Assembly (NCBI RefSeq): GCF_003992255.1 | Contig: NZ_RQVA01000004.1 | Coordinates: forward strand, 62,001 to 126,000 | DNA: 64,000 nt | Source of the DNA: F0422 sp003992255 | GTDB taxonomy: Bacteria; Bacillota; Negativicutes; Veillonellales; Veillonellaceae | Direction: 5' to 3' | In this document: positions 52,550 through 60,917 of the stretch, one piece after another | Numbering within the stretch: position 1 is the stretch's first letter | How the letters are laid out: every line of letters starts with the position of its first letter | Made by a program: the position numbers and the translations under genes | The notes under the pieces: generated by a model | The model's input: only the letters and a program-made list of their open reading frames with translations | The model's database searches: none | Told to the model about the DNA's origin: nothing

Positions 52550-54763
52550 TTATAGTGTAAACATATTATCCTCGTCACTACCTACAATATATACCCCTTC
52601 TTCCACATCAAACCGACTGTGCAATGTATTCCAAACTACAAATTGTTTGGCCCCTTTTTGCTGATATTCTAGTAAACGTTCTGTAGAAGTCAGTCCATAT
52701 ATTGTATTCGCTTCACTCTTTGTATTATACACTATCTCAGTACTTTTTTCCTCTTCTTTTCTTGGATTTAGATGAAATATACGATTACCTTTTACTATGA
52801 TTTCATAACCATCTTTTTTATGTGCAGATACAACTAACCAGTTAGATTGTATTCCTTCTTTTGTTTGTTCCTTCACATAGTAAGCACGCAATGTATCTAT
52901 ATGTACACTTCCCTTTTGATAGGCATCAACGAATAGACTATTCCACTGTTGAAATCCATTATGATGTAATACATTTATACATTGTTTCATATCACGTTGC
53001 GATATATCTCCATTCTTAGCATCTATATATAAATACGCCTCTCTATGAAGACCTGTTTTATACACCATGCAAGCTGGTCCTGAATGCAATGCGATAGGAA
53101 CTATATGAATTGTTGTCATCGTGTAGGATATAATGAGCGGAACTAATCCCAATACTAAAAAACTAGCACTAGCCATTCGATTCCACCTCAGATGTATCGG
53201 TTCTTTCAGTGCCAGTAGCCAATATACATAGGCTAATCCCACATACCATAGTAAAACCAACCAAATTGGCATCGGCGGGGACCATAGTACACCTAAATCA
53301 CGTATAGCCACTAGAAGAGCTACACTAGCTTTCAGAATAAAACCTAGAACCCACCAGCCCCAAGTACATACAACAATAGAATTAAGTATAGACAAGAGAA
53401 GCCCTATAATAATTACCATATCGAGTAATGGACCTACTATCAGATTTGATAGAATACTTAAGAAACTCACATTGTAGAAATAATATAGTTCCACAGGAAA
53501 AATCAATACCTGTGCGGATATGCATAAGGCGATTGCTTTTGATATGGTATTAGCTGGAAAGATTCGATATACATAAGGGTATAAGCCAATAATTCCTAAG
53601 GTGGATCCAAAGGATAAAATAAAACTAATATCTACAGCATACAAAGGTTTCCACAATAGTAAACATACCCCAGAAAGTACTAACCCTTGTATTGCTCTAT
53701 ATGTTCCTCCATGTAGAGCTACATATCCAGCCAATATACCCATCATAGCTGCTCGTAATACAGGTGGACTCCACCCGACAATTGTACAATACAAAAGTAT
53801 CATACTAGTGGTGACTAAAAACTCTGTTCTCTTAGATTTACAAAACGGTTTTACAATGAATGAAATTATTAAAAATAAAAGTGCAATATGTGATCCTGAT
53901 ACAGATAAAATATGTATGAGGCCTGTTTCACTAAATAACTTGACTGTTGCTTCTGGTAATGCGGCATACTGTCCACCTAAGACTAGAGATGCTCCCAAAG
54001 TGGCAATAGATGGATCTAAGTGTTCTTCAAATTGTTTAGCAATCCAATGATGTATATCATCCATTGCATTCCATATACCAAAGATACTATCTTTGGTATG
54101 GCTCCATAGTGTGGGCGTTATTCTATATGAACCTACAATTTGACCATCATAAAGTGTTCCTACTAATGAATCGTTAATATGCCGCGTTTTCATAGATATG
54201 GCACCACTCTGTTCATAGTAAGTGAAACCTTTAACAACACCTTCTATCCGATATCGTTCGCCTATATGGATAGAAGGTCTTCCCCGCACATAAACACGTA
54301 TATTGCCACTTGCTGGTAATGTTTCAGAGTTATTTTCTTTGTCTATGGCGAGACCTTCTACAGTACCATCCATAACTGTCATCAGGCCATCTGCAGTCAT
54401 TGTCTCCTGGGGAGATCCGGTTACTTGTATATGATAGATTCCCTGTGTTCCATAGTAAAAGGGCCGCTCTTCATGATAGGAGTTAATCACCGTATCTGCA
54501 CGCATATATCCTACAGCCAGCGACACTGTGATAACCAGTGACATTCCCATCAAATAGGCAATCTTAGTCCGAATTGGTTCAGTTCTCTGTTCATAATATG
54601 ACTTGCTCATTTGGAATACAATGCCCAAAATACTGACTATACAAACCCATTGTGCCAAGTAAGAAGTATATTCATAATGATAAAGAGCTATGGAGATGCC
54701 TAATATCATCCCCATTACACTACCACTCCCTATATCAATTGGTTTTGGTATCCACCGTCTCAT
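52550..54763 (-). CDS. comEC: DNA uptake channel ComEC, with a degenerate nuclease-like domain
   Basis: This 737-aa polytopic protein forms the inner-membrane channel for single-stranded DNA uptake. An N-terminal hydrophobic and OB-like region (1-215) is followed by the competence domain (about 235-510) with GLIHILSVSGSHIAL and helices such as RAAMMGILAGYVAL. The C-terminal region (about 560-737) sits where most ComEC have a metallo-beta-lactamase-like nuclease with an HxHxDH motif. Here no such motif is present (the matching spot reads SLFVDAYQKGSVH). The domain is degenerate or lost. The gene overlaps comEA by four bases. Confidence 0.9.
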   Translation of the reverse strand: MRRWIPKPIDIGSGSVMGMILGISIALYHYEYTSYLAQWVCIVSILGIVFQMSKSYYEQRTEPIRTKIAYLMGMSLVITVSLAVGYMRADTVINSYHEERPFYYGTQGIYHIQVTGSPQETMTADGLMTVMDGTVEGLAIDKENNSETLPASGNIRVYVRGRPSIHIGERYRIEGVVKGFTYYEQSGAISMKTRHINDSLVGTLYDGQIVGSYRITPTLWSHTKDSIFGIWNAMDDIHHWIAKQFEEHLDPSIATLGASLVLGGQYAALPEATVKLFSETGLIHILSVSGSHIALLFLIISFIVKPFCKSKRTEFLVTTSMILLYCTIVGWSPPVLRAAMMGILAGYVALHGGTYRAIQGLVLSGVCLLLWKPLYAVDISFILSFGSTLGIIGLYPYVYRIFPANTISKAIALCISAQVLIFPVELYYFYNVSFLSILSNLIVGPLLDMVIIIGLLLSILNSIVVCTWGWWVLGFILKASVALLVAIRDLGVLWSPPMPIWLVLLWYVGLAYVYWLLALKEPIHLRWNRMASASFLVLGLVPLIISYTMTTIHIVPIALHSGPACMVYKTGLHREAYLYIDAKNGDISQRDMKQCINVLHHNGFQQWNSLFVDAYQKGSVHIDTLRAYYVKEQTKEGIQSNWLVVSAHKKDGYEIIVKGNRIFHLNPRKEEEKSTEIVYNTKSEANTIYGLTSTERLLEYQQKGAKQFVVWNTLHSRFDVEEGVYIVGSDEDNMFTL

Positions 54764-55353
54764 AATCGTACTTTCTCCACAATCTTTTTATACAAAGCAG
54801 GACCTATCCCTTTTACATGTTTCAAATCTTCTAGTTGTTTGAATGGTCCATGTTCATTTCGATAGTCCACTATTTTTTTCGCCATCTTAGGCCCTATTCC
54901 AGATATCTTTTGTAATTCTGCTTCTGAACTATCATTAATTGAAATATTCTGTCTTCTCAACAATTCTTCTGGATTGCCGCGGAAGTTAAAATCTACATGA
55001 ATATGTGTACTTTCATCAATAGTATCTTCCATATGCAAACGATTGACATCGGCATACGGCAATAATCCTTTACTCGCTTCTATGGCTGCTTTTACTGTGA
55101 CTGGTGATGTTAATTCATACAAACCAGGCTCTTCCACAGCCCCTGTAACATAGACTAAGACTTTTCCCTTCTCACTAGATGTATCCTGATTCTCTTTGTT
55201 ACTATGTTCTTTACTAGTTTCCTCATGGGTTGTTGTAATTGATTCTGCATCGCCTTTCATCGATGTATCTGCTATAATAGAATAGTACCCACATACACAA
55301 ACTAGGAATATAACTACAATTAGTATATTCCGTTTTCGACTTGATAGTTTCAT
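54760..55353 (-). CDS. comEA: competence DNA receptor ComEA
   Basis: This 197-aa protein has an N-terminal membrane anchor (residues 9-27), a low-complexity Ser/Glu/Lys linker, a SLBB-type middle (VYVTGAVEEPGLYEL) and a C-terminal helix-hairpin-helix pair (ISGIGPKMAKKIVDYRN, VKGIGPALYKKI) that binds double-stranded DNA. It delivers DNA to ComEC. Its start lies beside two inverted repeats (55355-55388 and 55392-55417). Confidence 0.95.
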   Translation of the reverse strand: MKLSSRKRNILIVVIFLVCVCGYYSIIADTSMKGDAESITTTHEETSKEHSNKENQDTSSEKGKVLVYVTGAVEEPGLYELTSPVTVKAAIEASKGLLPYADVNRLHMEDTIDESTHIHVDFNFRGNPEELLRRQNISINDSSEAELQKISGIGPKMAKKIVDYRNEHGPFKQLEDLKHVKGIGPALYKKIVEKVRL

Positions 55354-55354
55354 A

Positions 55355-55388
55355 GTATCACGACCTTTCTTAGTTAGATTTCGTGATA
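55355..55388 (-). repeat. inverted repeat before comEA
   Basis: Perfect 9-bp arms (55355-55363 and 55380-55388) with a 16-nt spacer. On the mRNA the AAAGG of comEA lies next to the second arm, so the hairpin could affect translation. Confidence 0.5.
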
Positions 55389-55391
55389 CAG

Positions 55392-55417
55392 CGGTAGTAT
55401 CCTTTAAAATTTACTAC
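55392..55417. repeat. inverted repeat between comEA and the aminopeptidase gene
   Basis: Perfect 7-bp arms GGTAGTA (55392-55398) and TACTACC (55411-55417), 12-nt spacer, in the divergent intergenic region. A regulator-binding site is possible. Confidence 0.4.
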
Positions 55418-55438
55418 CAGTATATATTTGGAGGTTAT

Positions 55439-56665
55439 ATGAAAGAAAATTTACATCAATATGCACGTTTATTGCTTCAAGAAGGGGTTAATTTACAACA
55501 AGATCAATTATTAGTTATCAATGGGGATGTCGAAAATAAAGACTTCGTATATATTGTGGTAGAAGAAGCTTATGCACTAGGTGCAAAAGATGTACATATC
55601 AATTGGCGCAGTACTATCACTGCAAAATCACGTTTAACCAACGCTAAGGATACTGTATTAGCTAATCCTGCTCCTTGGATCGCCGATATGTACCATCATA
55701 TAGTAGATTCTAATGCTTGCATTTTATCTTTAATTAGTGCAAATCCATTTGCTTACGAAGGAGTTCCTTCTGAGAAAATTGCCTTATCTTCTCGCAGCAT
55801 GAGTAAATTAACTAAATTTTACCATGAAGCAATCATGGATTCTAGTCTTACTTGGTGTGTTGCCTCTGTGGCTACCCTTACTTGGGCTAACCTATTAGGC
55901 TATGAAGGTGATGATAATGAAAAAGTAAATCGTCTATGGAATACAATCTTTACATTATGTCGTATGAAGAATGTATCCGAAGATGAATCTTTCTCCATAC
56001 ATTTAAACCGTTTAGCACAGCGTACAGCTACATTAAATGATCTGCAGTTAGTATCCCTACATTATACATGTCCAAATGGTACTGATTTGACAATTGCCCT
56101 TCCCGAAGGTCACCTTTGGTTAGGTGGTAAAGAAGCCTCTAAAAAAGGGATTATCTTTGATGCTAACATCCCTACAGAAGAAGTATTTACAGCGCCTCAT
56201 TACGCAGGTGCTAATGGAACTGTATATTCTACAAAACCACTCATTTATGATGGAAATCAAGTCGAGGAGTTTTATTTTACATTTAAAGATGGAAAAGTTG
56301 TAGATTATGGTGCCAAAGAAGGTAAAGAGTATTTAACTAATTTAATTGAAACAGATGAAAACTCTTGCTACCTTGGTGAAGTAGCACTTGTGGATCACTA
56401 TTCTCCAATAAGCCAATCCAATATGATTTTCTTCGAGACCCTTTATGATGAAAATGCTTCGTGTCATTTAGCATTAGGTGCTGCGTATCCTACTTGCCTT
56501 GAAAATAGTGATGGTATGAGCCAAGAAGAATTGCGTAATCATGGTTTAAATACATCCCTTGCCCATACAGATTTTATGATTGGTCATGAACATATGACGA
56601 TAATAGGATTGACAAAAGATGGTAAAGAAGTCCCTATCATGATTGATGGACGTTTACAAGTATAG
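55439..56665 (+). CDS. M29-family metalloaminopeptidase (AmpS/PepS-like)
   Basis: This 408-aa protein matches the M29 aminopeptidase family (thermophilic aminopeptidases, AmpS/PepS). Metal ligands are expected in GEVALVDHYSPIS, FFETLYDENASCHLALG and the C-terminal LAHTDFMIGHEHM segment, where Glu, His and Asp residues align with the known two-metal site. It trims N-terminal residues from peptides in the cytoplasm; no signal peptide is present. TTGGAGG precedes the ATG, and a terminator follows. Confidence 0.93.
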   Translation: MKENLHQYARLLLQEGVNLQQDQLLVINGDVENKDFVYIVVEEAYALGAKDVHINWRSTITAKSRLTNAKDTVLANPAPWIADMYHHIVDSNACILSLISANPFAYEGVPSEKIALSSRSMSKLTKFYHEAIMDSSLTWCVASVATLTWANLLGYEGDDNEKVNRLWNTIFTLCRMKNVSEDESFSIHLNRLAQRTATLNDLQLVSLHYTCPNGTDLTIALPEGHLWLGGKEASKKGIIFDANIPTEEVFTAPHYAGANGTVYSTKPLIYDGNQVEEFYFTFKDGKVVDYGAKEGKEYLTNLIETDENSCYLGEVALVDHYSPISQSNMIFFETLYDENASCHLALGAAYPTCLENSDGMSQEELRNHGLNTSLAHTDFMIGHEHMTIIGLTKDGKEVPIMIDGRLQV

Positions 56666-56675
56666 GTGTATTCCA

Positions 56676-56712
56676 AAAGAGGAAGGTTGAATTTGTTTCA
56701 ACCTTCCTCTTT
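56676..56712 (+). terminator. terminator of the aminopeptidase gene
   Basis: Perfect 15-bp stem (56676-56690 and 56698-56712) with T runs on both strands, so it may also end the opposing HAD gene. 56713-56896 holds nothing else I can identify. Confidence 0.88.
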
Positions 56713-56896
56713 ATTCTTTTCAGAATTGCTCTTCAGTATATATGTACGTATAAAATTTTCTACTCTACTTACAGATAATATATCGAACGTACTTTCTTTT
56801 ATTTGGAATTTAGCACAAAAGAAAATATGTTCGATGTATGGTATCACAAAAATAAATACAAAACTATGAATATATAGGCTTACTCATAAATGTGAT

Positions 56897-57568
56897 TTAT
56901 AATAATGTATCTACAGCGATATTCACTATTAAATCTGATGGGTTCTCACAAATATAATCAGCTCCTGCCGACTCTAATTCTTCTACACTTCCATATCCAT
57001 AGGAAACTCCCATAGCTACACAGTTGTGAAGTTTAGCTGCTTCCATATCATACTTTCTATCTCCCACCATATACCAACGAGATATTTTATATTTCTGTGC
57101 CGTAATCGCATTCATATCTTGTAAAGCTTCACGTAAGATATCTTCCTTATGAATCAATCCAATGTCTCGATTTGCTCCTCGGATCACTTCAAAGTATGGG
57201 TCTAAATTAAAATGTTTAATAATATCTTTTGCTTGCTCCTCTGGTTTTGCCGTAGCAATACCAACATAAGCGCCTGTTTTTCTCAATGCTTGTAAAGCAG
57301 CCTCAATTTGAGGGTACACAGCATTTTCATATTTTCCAGTAGCATCATAGCGTTCTTTAAAATATCCATAGGCTTGTTCAATTTGTTCTTCTGTCATATG
57401 GCAGTGATCTCGGAAAGAATCTGTTAATGGTGGTCCAATAAATAATTGCAATGTTTTTTCATCGGGAATAGGTTGCTCCATTTTTTCTAGAGCATACCGA
57501 ATAGACTTAAGGATACCTTCACGAGAATCTGTTAAGGTTCCATCTAAATCAAAAATTACACAAATCAT
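56897..57568 (-). CDS. HAD-family hydrolase (phosphoglycolate phosphatase-like)
   Basis: This 223-aa haloacid dehalogenase-superfamily phosphatase has motif I DLDGTL near the N-terminus, a helical cap (about 16-85) of the PGP/PpaX type, motif II at GIATAKP, and motif IV GDRKYDMEAA. The substrate is not fixed; phosphoglycolate or pyrophosphate are common for this group. TAGGAG precedes the ATG. The gene stands alone. Confidence 0.9.
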   Translation of the reverse strand: MICVIFDLDGTLTDSREGILKSIRYALEKMEQPIPDEKTLQLFIGPPLTDSFRDHCHMTEEQIEQAYGYFKERYDATGKYENAVYPQIEAALQALRKTGAYVGIATAKPEEQAKDIIKHFNLDPYFEVIRGANRDIGLIHKEDILREALQDMNAITAQKYKISRWYMVGDRKYDMEAAKLHNCVAMGVSYGYGSVEELESAGADYICENPSDLIVNIAVDTLL

Positions 57569-57776
57569 AATAACTCCTATATGTTATCTATCATAATACT
57601 ATATGTGTATCTATAGTTGTAGTATCACTTCCACTGTTCGGTTCGCCTCGTATGATATCACCCAATAATATCTACCAATCTAGACAATGCCTACTGCTAA
57701 ATATATCTACATTGCCCCCTATCAGACTACGATATGGTAATATCGCTACTGTCTTTCATATGCACGATGAAAGTTC

Positions 57777-57805
57777 TTTACAATACTCGTATTGCAGAGT
57801 ATACT
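57777..57805 (+). promoter_or_regulatory. promoter of the BFD-like gene
   Basis: TTTACA (57777-57782) and TATACT (57800-57805) with 17 bp between. The spacer contains a small ATACTC/GAGTAT inverted repeat. The rest of 57569-57776 shows nothing recognisable. Confidence 0.6.
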
Positions 57806-57830
57806 ATATATAGAAAAGTTTCTATATATA
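57805..57830. repeat. palindrome in front of the BFD-like gene
   Basis: Perfect 12-bp arms (57805-57816 and 57819-57830) with a 2-nt centre, between the -10 box and the GGAGGA ribosome binding site. This could be an operator or an mRNA hairpin. Confidence 0.55.
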
Positions 57831-57840
57831 GGAGGACAGT

Positions 57841-58065
57841 ATGGAAGATAATCAAATTCCTACGGCCATTTTAGATAAATTAACAAAAGTTTGTACTTGC
57901 CGTAGTATTACAAAAAAAGCAATTAAAGAAGCAATCTTAGATGGCTGCGATACATTCCCTAAAGTTAGAGAGCGCACTAGTGCTGGTACCGGCGCATGCG
58001 GTGGCAAAGGTTGTGGACCTCGAGTGGTGAAACTTTTAAAAGAGCACCAGGAAGGGCAATGGTAA
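57841..58065 (+). CDS. BFD-like [2Fe-2S]-binding protein
   Basis: This 74-aa protein looks like the bacterioferritin-associated ferredoxin/NirB middle domain (Fer2_BFD). It has a first pair VCTCRSI (CxC), then KKAIKEAILDGCDTF, then GTGACGGKGCG with the second pair. The second pair is spaced CX4C instead of the usual CX2C, so the fourth ligand should be checked. It may pass electrons or release iron, or serve Fe-S assembly beside the suf genes, which converge on it. It has an ideal AGGAGGA ribosome binding site. Confidence 0.8.
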   Translation: MEDNQIPTAILDKLTKVCTCRSITKKAIKEAILDGCDTFPKVRERTSAGTGACGGKGCGPRVVKLLKEHQEGQW

Positions 58066-58087
58066 TCAATCAACATACAAATGATAG

Positions 58088-58111
58088 GATAGGCGATACA
58101 CATCGCCTATC
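58088..58111 (+). terminator. terminator of the BFD-like gene
   Basis: Perfect 10-bp stem (58088-58097 and 58102-58111) followed by T6. Confidence 0.88.
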
Positions 58112-58132
58112 TTTTTTATTAGATACACAAAA

Positions 58133-58171
58133 AAGGCTGCTCAAGAATGTAGGTCATTCTGTAGCAGCCTT
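58133..58171 (-). terminator. terminator of the suf operon
   Basis: A 9-bp outer stem (58133-58141 and 58163-58171) with an inner AGAATG/CATTCT stem, then T6 on the minus strand, just after the sufU stop. Confidence 0.85.
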
Positions 58172-58175
58172 CCTT

Positions 58176-58601
58176 TTATTTCTTCAATGCTTCACGCAAT
58201 GTATGCCAAGCAAGCACTGCACATTTAACACGGGCAGGCATGTTAGAAATATTTTGTAAAGCTATTGCATCTTCTAAGGCTTCTAATTCTTCTTCATCTG
58301 TCACTTCTTTTTTAATCATTCCTAAGAAAAGATCCACTAATTGGAACGCTTCCTCTAAAGATTTACCAGTAATGACATCAATCATCATAGATGCCGATGC
58401 TTGGCTAATAGCACAGCCAGAACCTGTATATGCAGCATCTTTTACAATGCCATCTACCACATTCACTTGCAATGTTAAATCATCACCACAGCTTGGGTTA
58501 TGACCATGCTCACTAGCGGTAAATACATCTAATAAACGTTTATTACGTTTATCTTGGTTGTGCTCCAAAATCAGTTCTGTATACACTTGATCCATTTCCA
58601 T
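58176..58601 (-). CDS. sufU: SUF Fe-S assembly protein SufU
   Basis: This 141-aa zinc-binding SufU-type protein contains conserved Cys in HNPSCGDDL, GSGCAISQASASMM and ARVKCAVLAWHTL, with the Asp of the first motif. In Firmicutes SufU takes sulfur from SufS. It is the last gene of the operon, directly behind sufS. AAGGAG precedes the ATG; a second in-frame ATG two codons later is possible. Confidence 0.94.
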   Translation of the reverse strand: MEMDQVYTELILEHNQDKRNKRLLDVFTASEHGHNPSCGDDLTLQVNVVDGIVKDAAYTGSGCAISQASASMMIDVITGKSLEEAFQLVDLFLGMIKKEVTDEEELEALEDAIALQNISNMPARVKCAVLAWHTLREALKK

Positions 58602-58614
58602 GGCATTGTTCTCC

Positions 58615-59844
58615 TTACTCTGACAAGCCCATGGTTGGTCGAACTGTTTTCAGGGCTTCTAAAAATTGATCTAAATCTTCTTTTTTAGTATATATGTACA
58701 TACTAATACGGTTGGATGCTGGTACACCATAGTATGCACCTAATGGCTGTGCACAATGATGTCCAGAACGTAAGCATACCCCATGACTATCCATGATGGT
58801 TGCCACATCATGTGGATGTACGTCATCCACAGTGAAAGCGATAACGCCATGCTTTTCTTCTGGATTGGCACTGCCCAGCAAATGAATATGAGGCATAGCC
58901 GCTAGTTTAGGTAATACATACCGCACCAATTCTTGTTCATATTCATGGATCGCATCCATACCAAATTGTTCCAAATACTCAATAGCAGCTTTCAATGTAA
59001 TAGCACCATGTGCATTCGGTGTACCTGCTTCGAATTTATAAGGTACTTCATTGAATGTGGTAGTTTGTTCTTTCACATATTCAATCATGTCCCCACCAAA
59101 TAAGAATGGATCCATGTCTTCTAGTAAGTGATATTTTCCGTACACAACGCCAGTGCCTTGAGAAGCACACATTTTATGCCCTGAGAAAACGAAGAAATCA
59201 CAATCTAAAGCTTGTACATCAATAGCTTGATGAGGAGCCGATTGCGCTCCGTCTAGAATAGCAATGGCACCAACAGCATGAGCACGTTCCACTAGCTCTT
59301 TTACAGGAAACTCCATCCCTAACACATTACTTACATGGGCAAAGGATACAATTTTAGTAGATGCATCAATTTTATCCATTTCACCATCTTTGATGTGACC
59401 AGTTTCGTCTAGGTACATATATTCCAATGTTGCACCTGTCATACGGCATACAAACTGCCAAGTCACAAGGTTCGCATGATGCTCTGCCACAGTAATGACG
59501 ATTTTATCGCCTGCCTTAATATGTTTCAAAGCGTAAGAATGAGCAATTAAGTTCAAGCTTTCTGTCGTGTTTCGAGTGAAGATAATTTCTTCACGTTTAC
59601 GAGCATTAATGAATCGTTGCACCACATCACGAGTACCTTCATAGGCCTCGGATGCTTCCATAGCCAACACATGGGCCCCACGATGAGGATTCCCATTGTG
59701 ATTTGCCATATGCGTTTCTAATGCTTTCATCACTGGAACTGGAATTTGCGTAGTGGCACCACTATCCAAGTATGCAATGCGTTTACCACGGTGGGTTCTT
59801 GTTAAAATTGGAAAATCTTTATATGCCTCTGCTATTGGTTTCAT
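58615..59844 (-). CDS. sufS: cysteine desulfurase SufS
   Basis: This 409-aa PLP enzyme turns cysteine into alanine and enzyme-bound persulfide. The PLP lysine is in FVFSGHKMCASQGTG, the cofactor His in VAEHHANLV, and the catalytic Cys in LRSGHHCAQPL. It is a type II desulfurase that hands sulfur to SufU. GAGAGGG precedes the ATG, 14 bp after sufD. Confidence 0.96.
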   Translation of the reverse strand: MKPIAEAYKDFPILTRTHRGKRIAYLDSGATTQIPVPVMKALETHMANHNGNPHRGAHVLAMEASEAYEGTRDVVQRFINARKREEIIFTRNTTESLNLIAHSYALKHIKAGDKIVITVAEHHANLVTWQFVCRMTGATLEYMYLDETGHIKDGEMDKIDASTKIVSFAHVSNVLGMEFPVKELVERAHAVGAIAILDGAQSAPHQAIDVQALDCDFFVFSGHKMCASQGTGVVYGKYHLLEDMDPFLFGGDMIEYVKEQTTTFNEVPYKFEAGTPNAHGAITLKAAIEYLEQFGMDAIHEYEQELVRYVLPKLAAMPHIHLLGSANPEEKHGVIAFTVDDVHPHDVATIMDSHGVCLRSGHHCAQPLGAYYGVPASNRISMYIYTKKEDLDQFLEALKTVRPTMGLSE

Positions 59845-59858
59845 ACTATCCCTCTCAA

Positions 59859-60908
59859 TTATATTTTTTGTCGTAGTACTGCTAAGGCAGCTTCTTCCAT
59901 TTCTTCATGGCCAATACGATCAATCAATGGTCGTAACATAGATTCTACGATGATGTGTTTTGCTTCCTCTTCGTTGAAACCACGGCTCATTAAATAGAAT
60001 AATTTCGCTTGATCTAATTGACCAGCACTGGATGCGTGATTACCAGATACATTATCTTCTTTACATAATAACAATGGTAAAGAGATGGATTTAACTTGAG
60101 GTGTTAATAACAAACATGTATCTTCCTCTGCACCTTCAGATGCGATACTACCACGCAAGAAATCTAAGGTTCCACGGAATGATTTCTTGGAAGAGCCATT
60201 CAATGCACCTAAATTATTAATATTACTAATTGTTTTTCTACCGATATGTTTCATTAACATAGCGATATCAAATACTTGTGTATCATTGCCACAGTATCCC
60301 AAATCATGTTCTACTTCAGCGTAGTCTCCTACTAAATCTTCTTGGTAATTCAAGAAGTTTTCAGATCCACCCAACTCGATGTTGATGAACTCTACATGAC
60401 CAGATTCTTCTACTCGTGTATAACGATGTTCAAATTGTTGCACTTTACCAGTTAACAGCTGCACTTTTTTGAATACTACAGAGGCCCCTGTGTGGGATAC
60501 GATTTCTGAAAGTAATCCTACATGACCATCCGTAGCTTCACCTTTCAAGCAAAGCGTTAATTCTAAGGAAGAGTCTTTTTCAGCTTCGATTTGTAAGCGT
60601 GTTCTTTCACTGACAGCGCCTTGCACATCAAGGATAATCGTCAATGCTTCCTTTGCACCAGCTGGCACTTGAATGTGATAGCCATGTGTAAAGTGATGAG
60701 ATGCATCGCGCAACGCGCCAGCATGAACACCTTCATAAGAGGACTCTAACAATTCTTTATTTGTAATGTCTGTTACAATGTGCTTGGATCCTTCTACTGT
60801 TACCGTTGCACGTTCTGTACCAGCCCATACATTGCCTTCTGTATGATTTACCTTTAACCAACGGAAAGTCGGTCTAGGCAATTCATTAAAATGTAATGTC
60901 TTGCTCAT
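59859..60908 (-). CDS. sufD: SUF scaffold subunit SufD
   Basis: This 349-aa right-handed beta-helix protein partners SufB in the SufBC2D scaffold. Family features are the C-terminal HASSAGQLDQAKLFYLMSRG and EEEAKHIIVES segments. SufC docks here. AGGAGG precedes the ATG; it follows sufB by 9 bp. Confidence 0.94.
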   Translation of the reverse strand: MSKTLHFNELPRPTFRWLKVNHTEGNVWAGTERATVTVEGSKHIVTDITNKELLESSYEGVHAGALRDASHHFTHGYHIQVPAGAKEALTIILDVQGAVSERTRLQIEAEKDSSLELTLCLKGEATDGHVGLLSEIVSHTGASVVFKKVQLLTGKVQQFEHRYTRVEESGHVEFINIELGGSENFLNYQEDLVGDYAEVEHDLGYCGNDTQVFDIAMLMKHIGRKTISNINNLGALNGSSKKSFRGTLDFLRGSIASEGAEEDTCLLLTPQVKSISLPLLLCKEDNVSGNHASSAGQLDQAKLFYLMSRGFNEEEAKHIIVESMLRPLIDRIGHEEMEEAALAVLRQKI

Positions 60909-60917
60909 CTTAACCTC

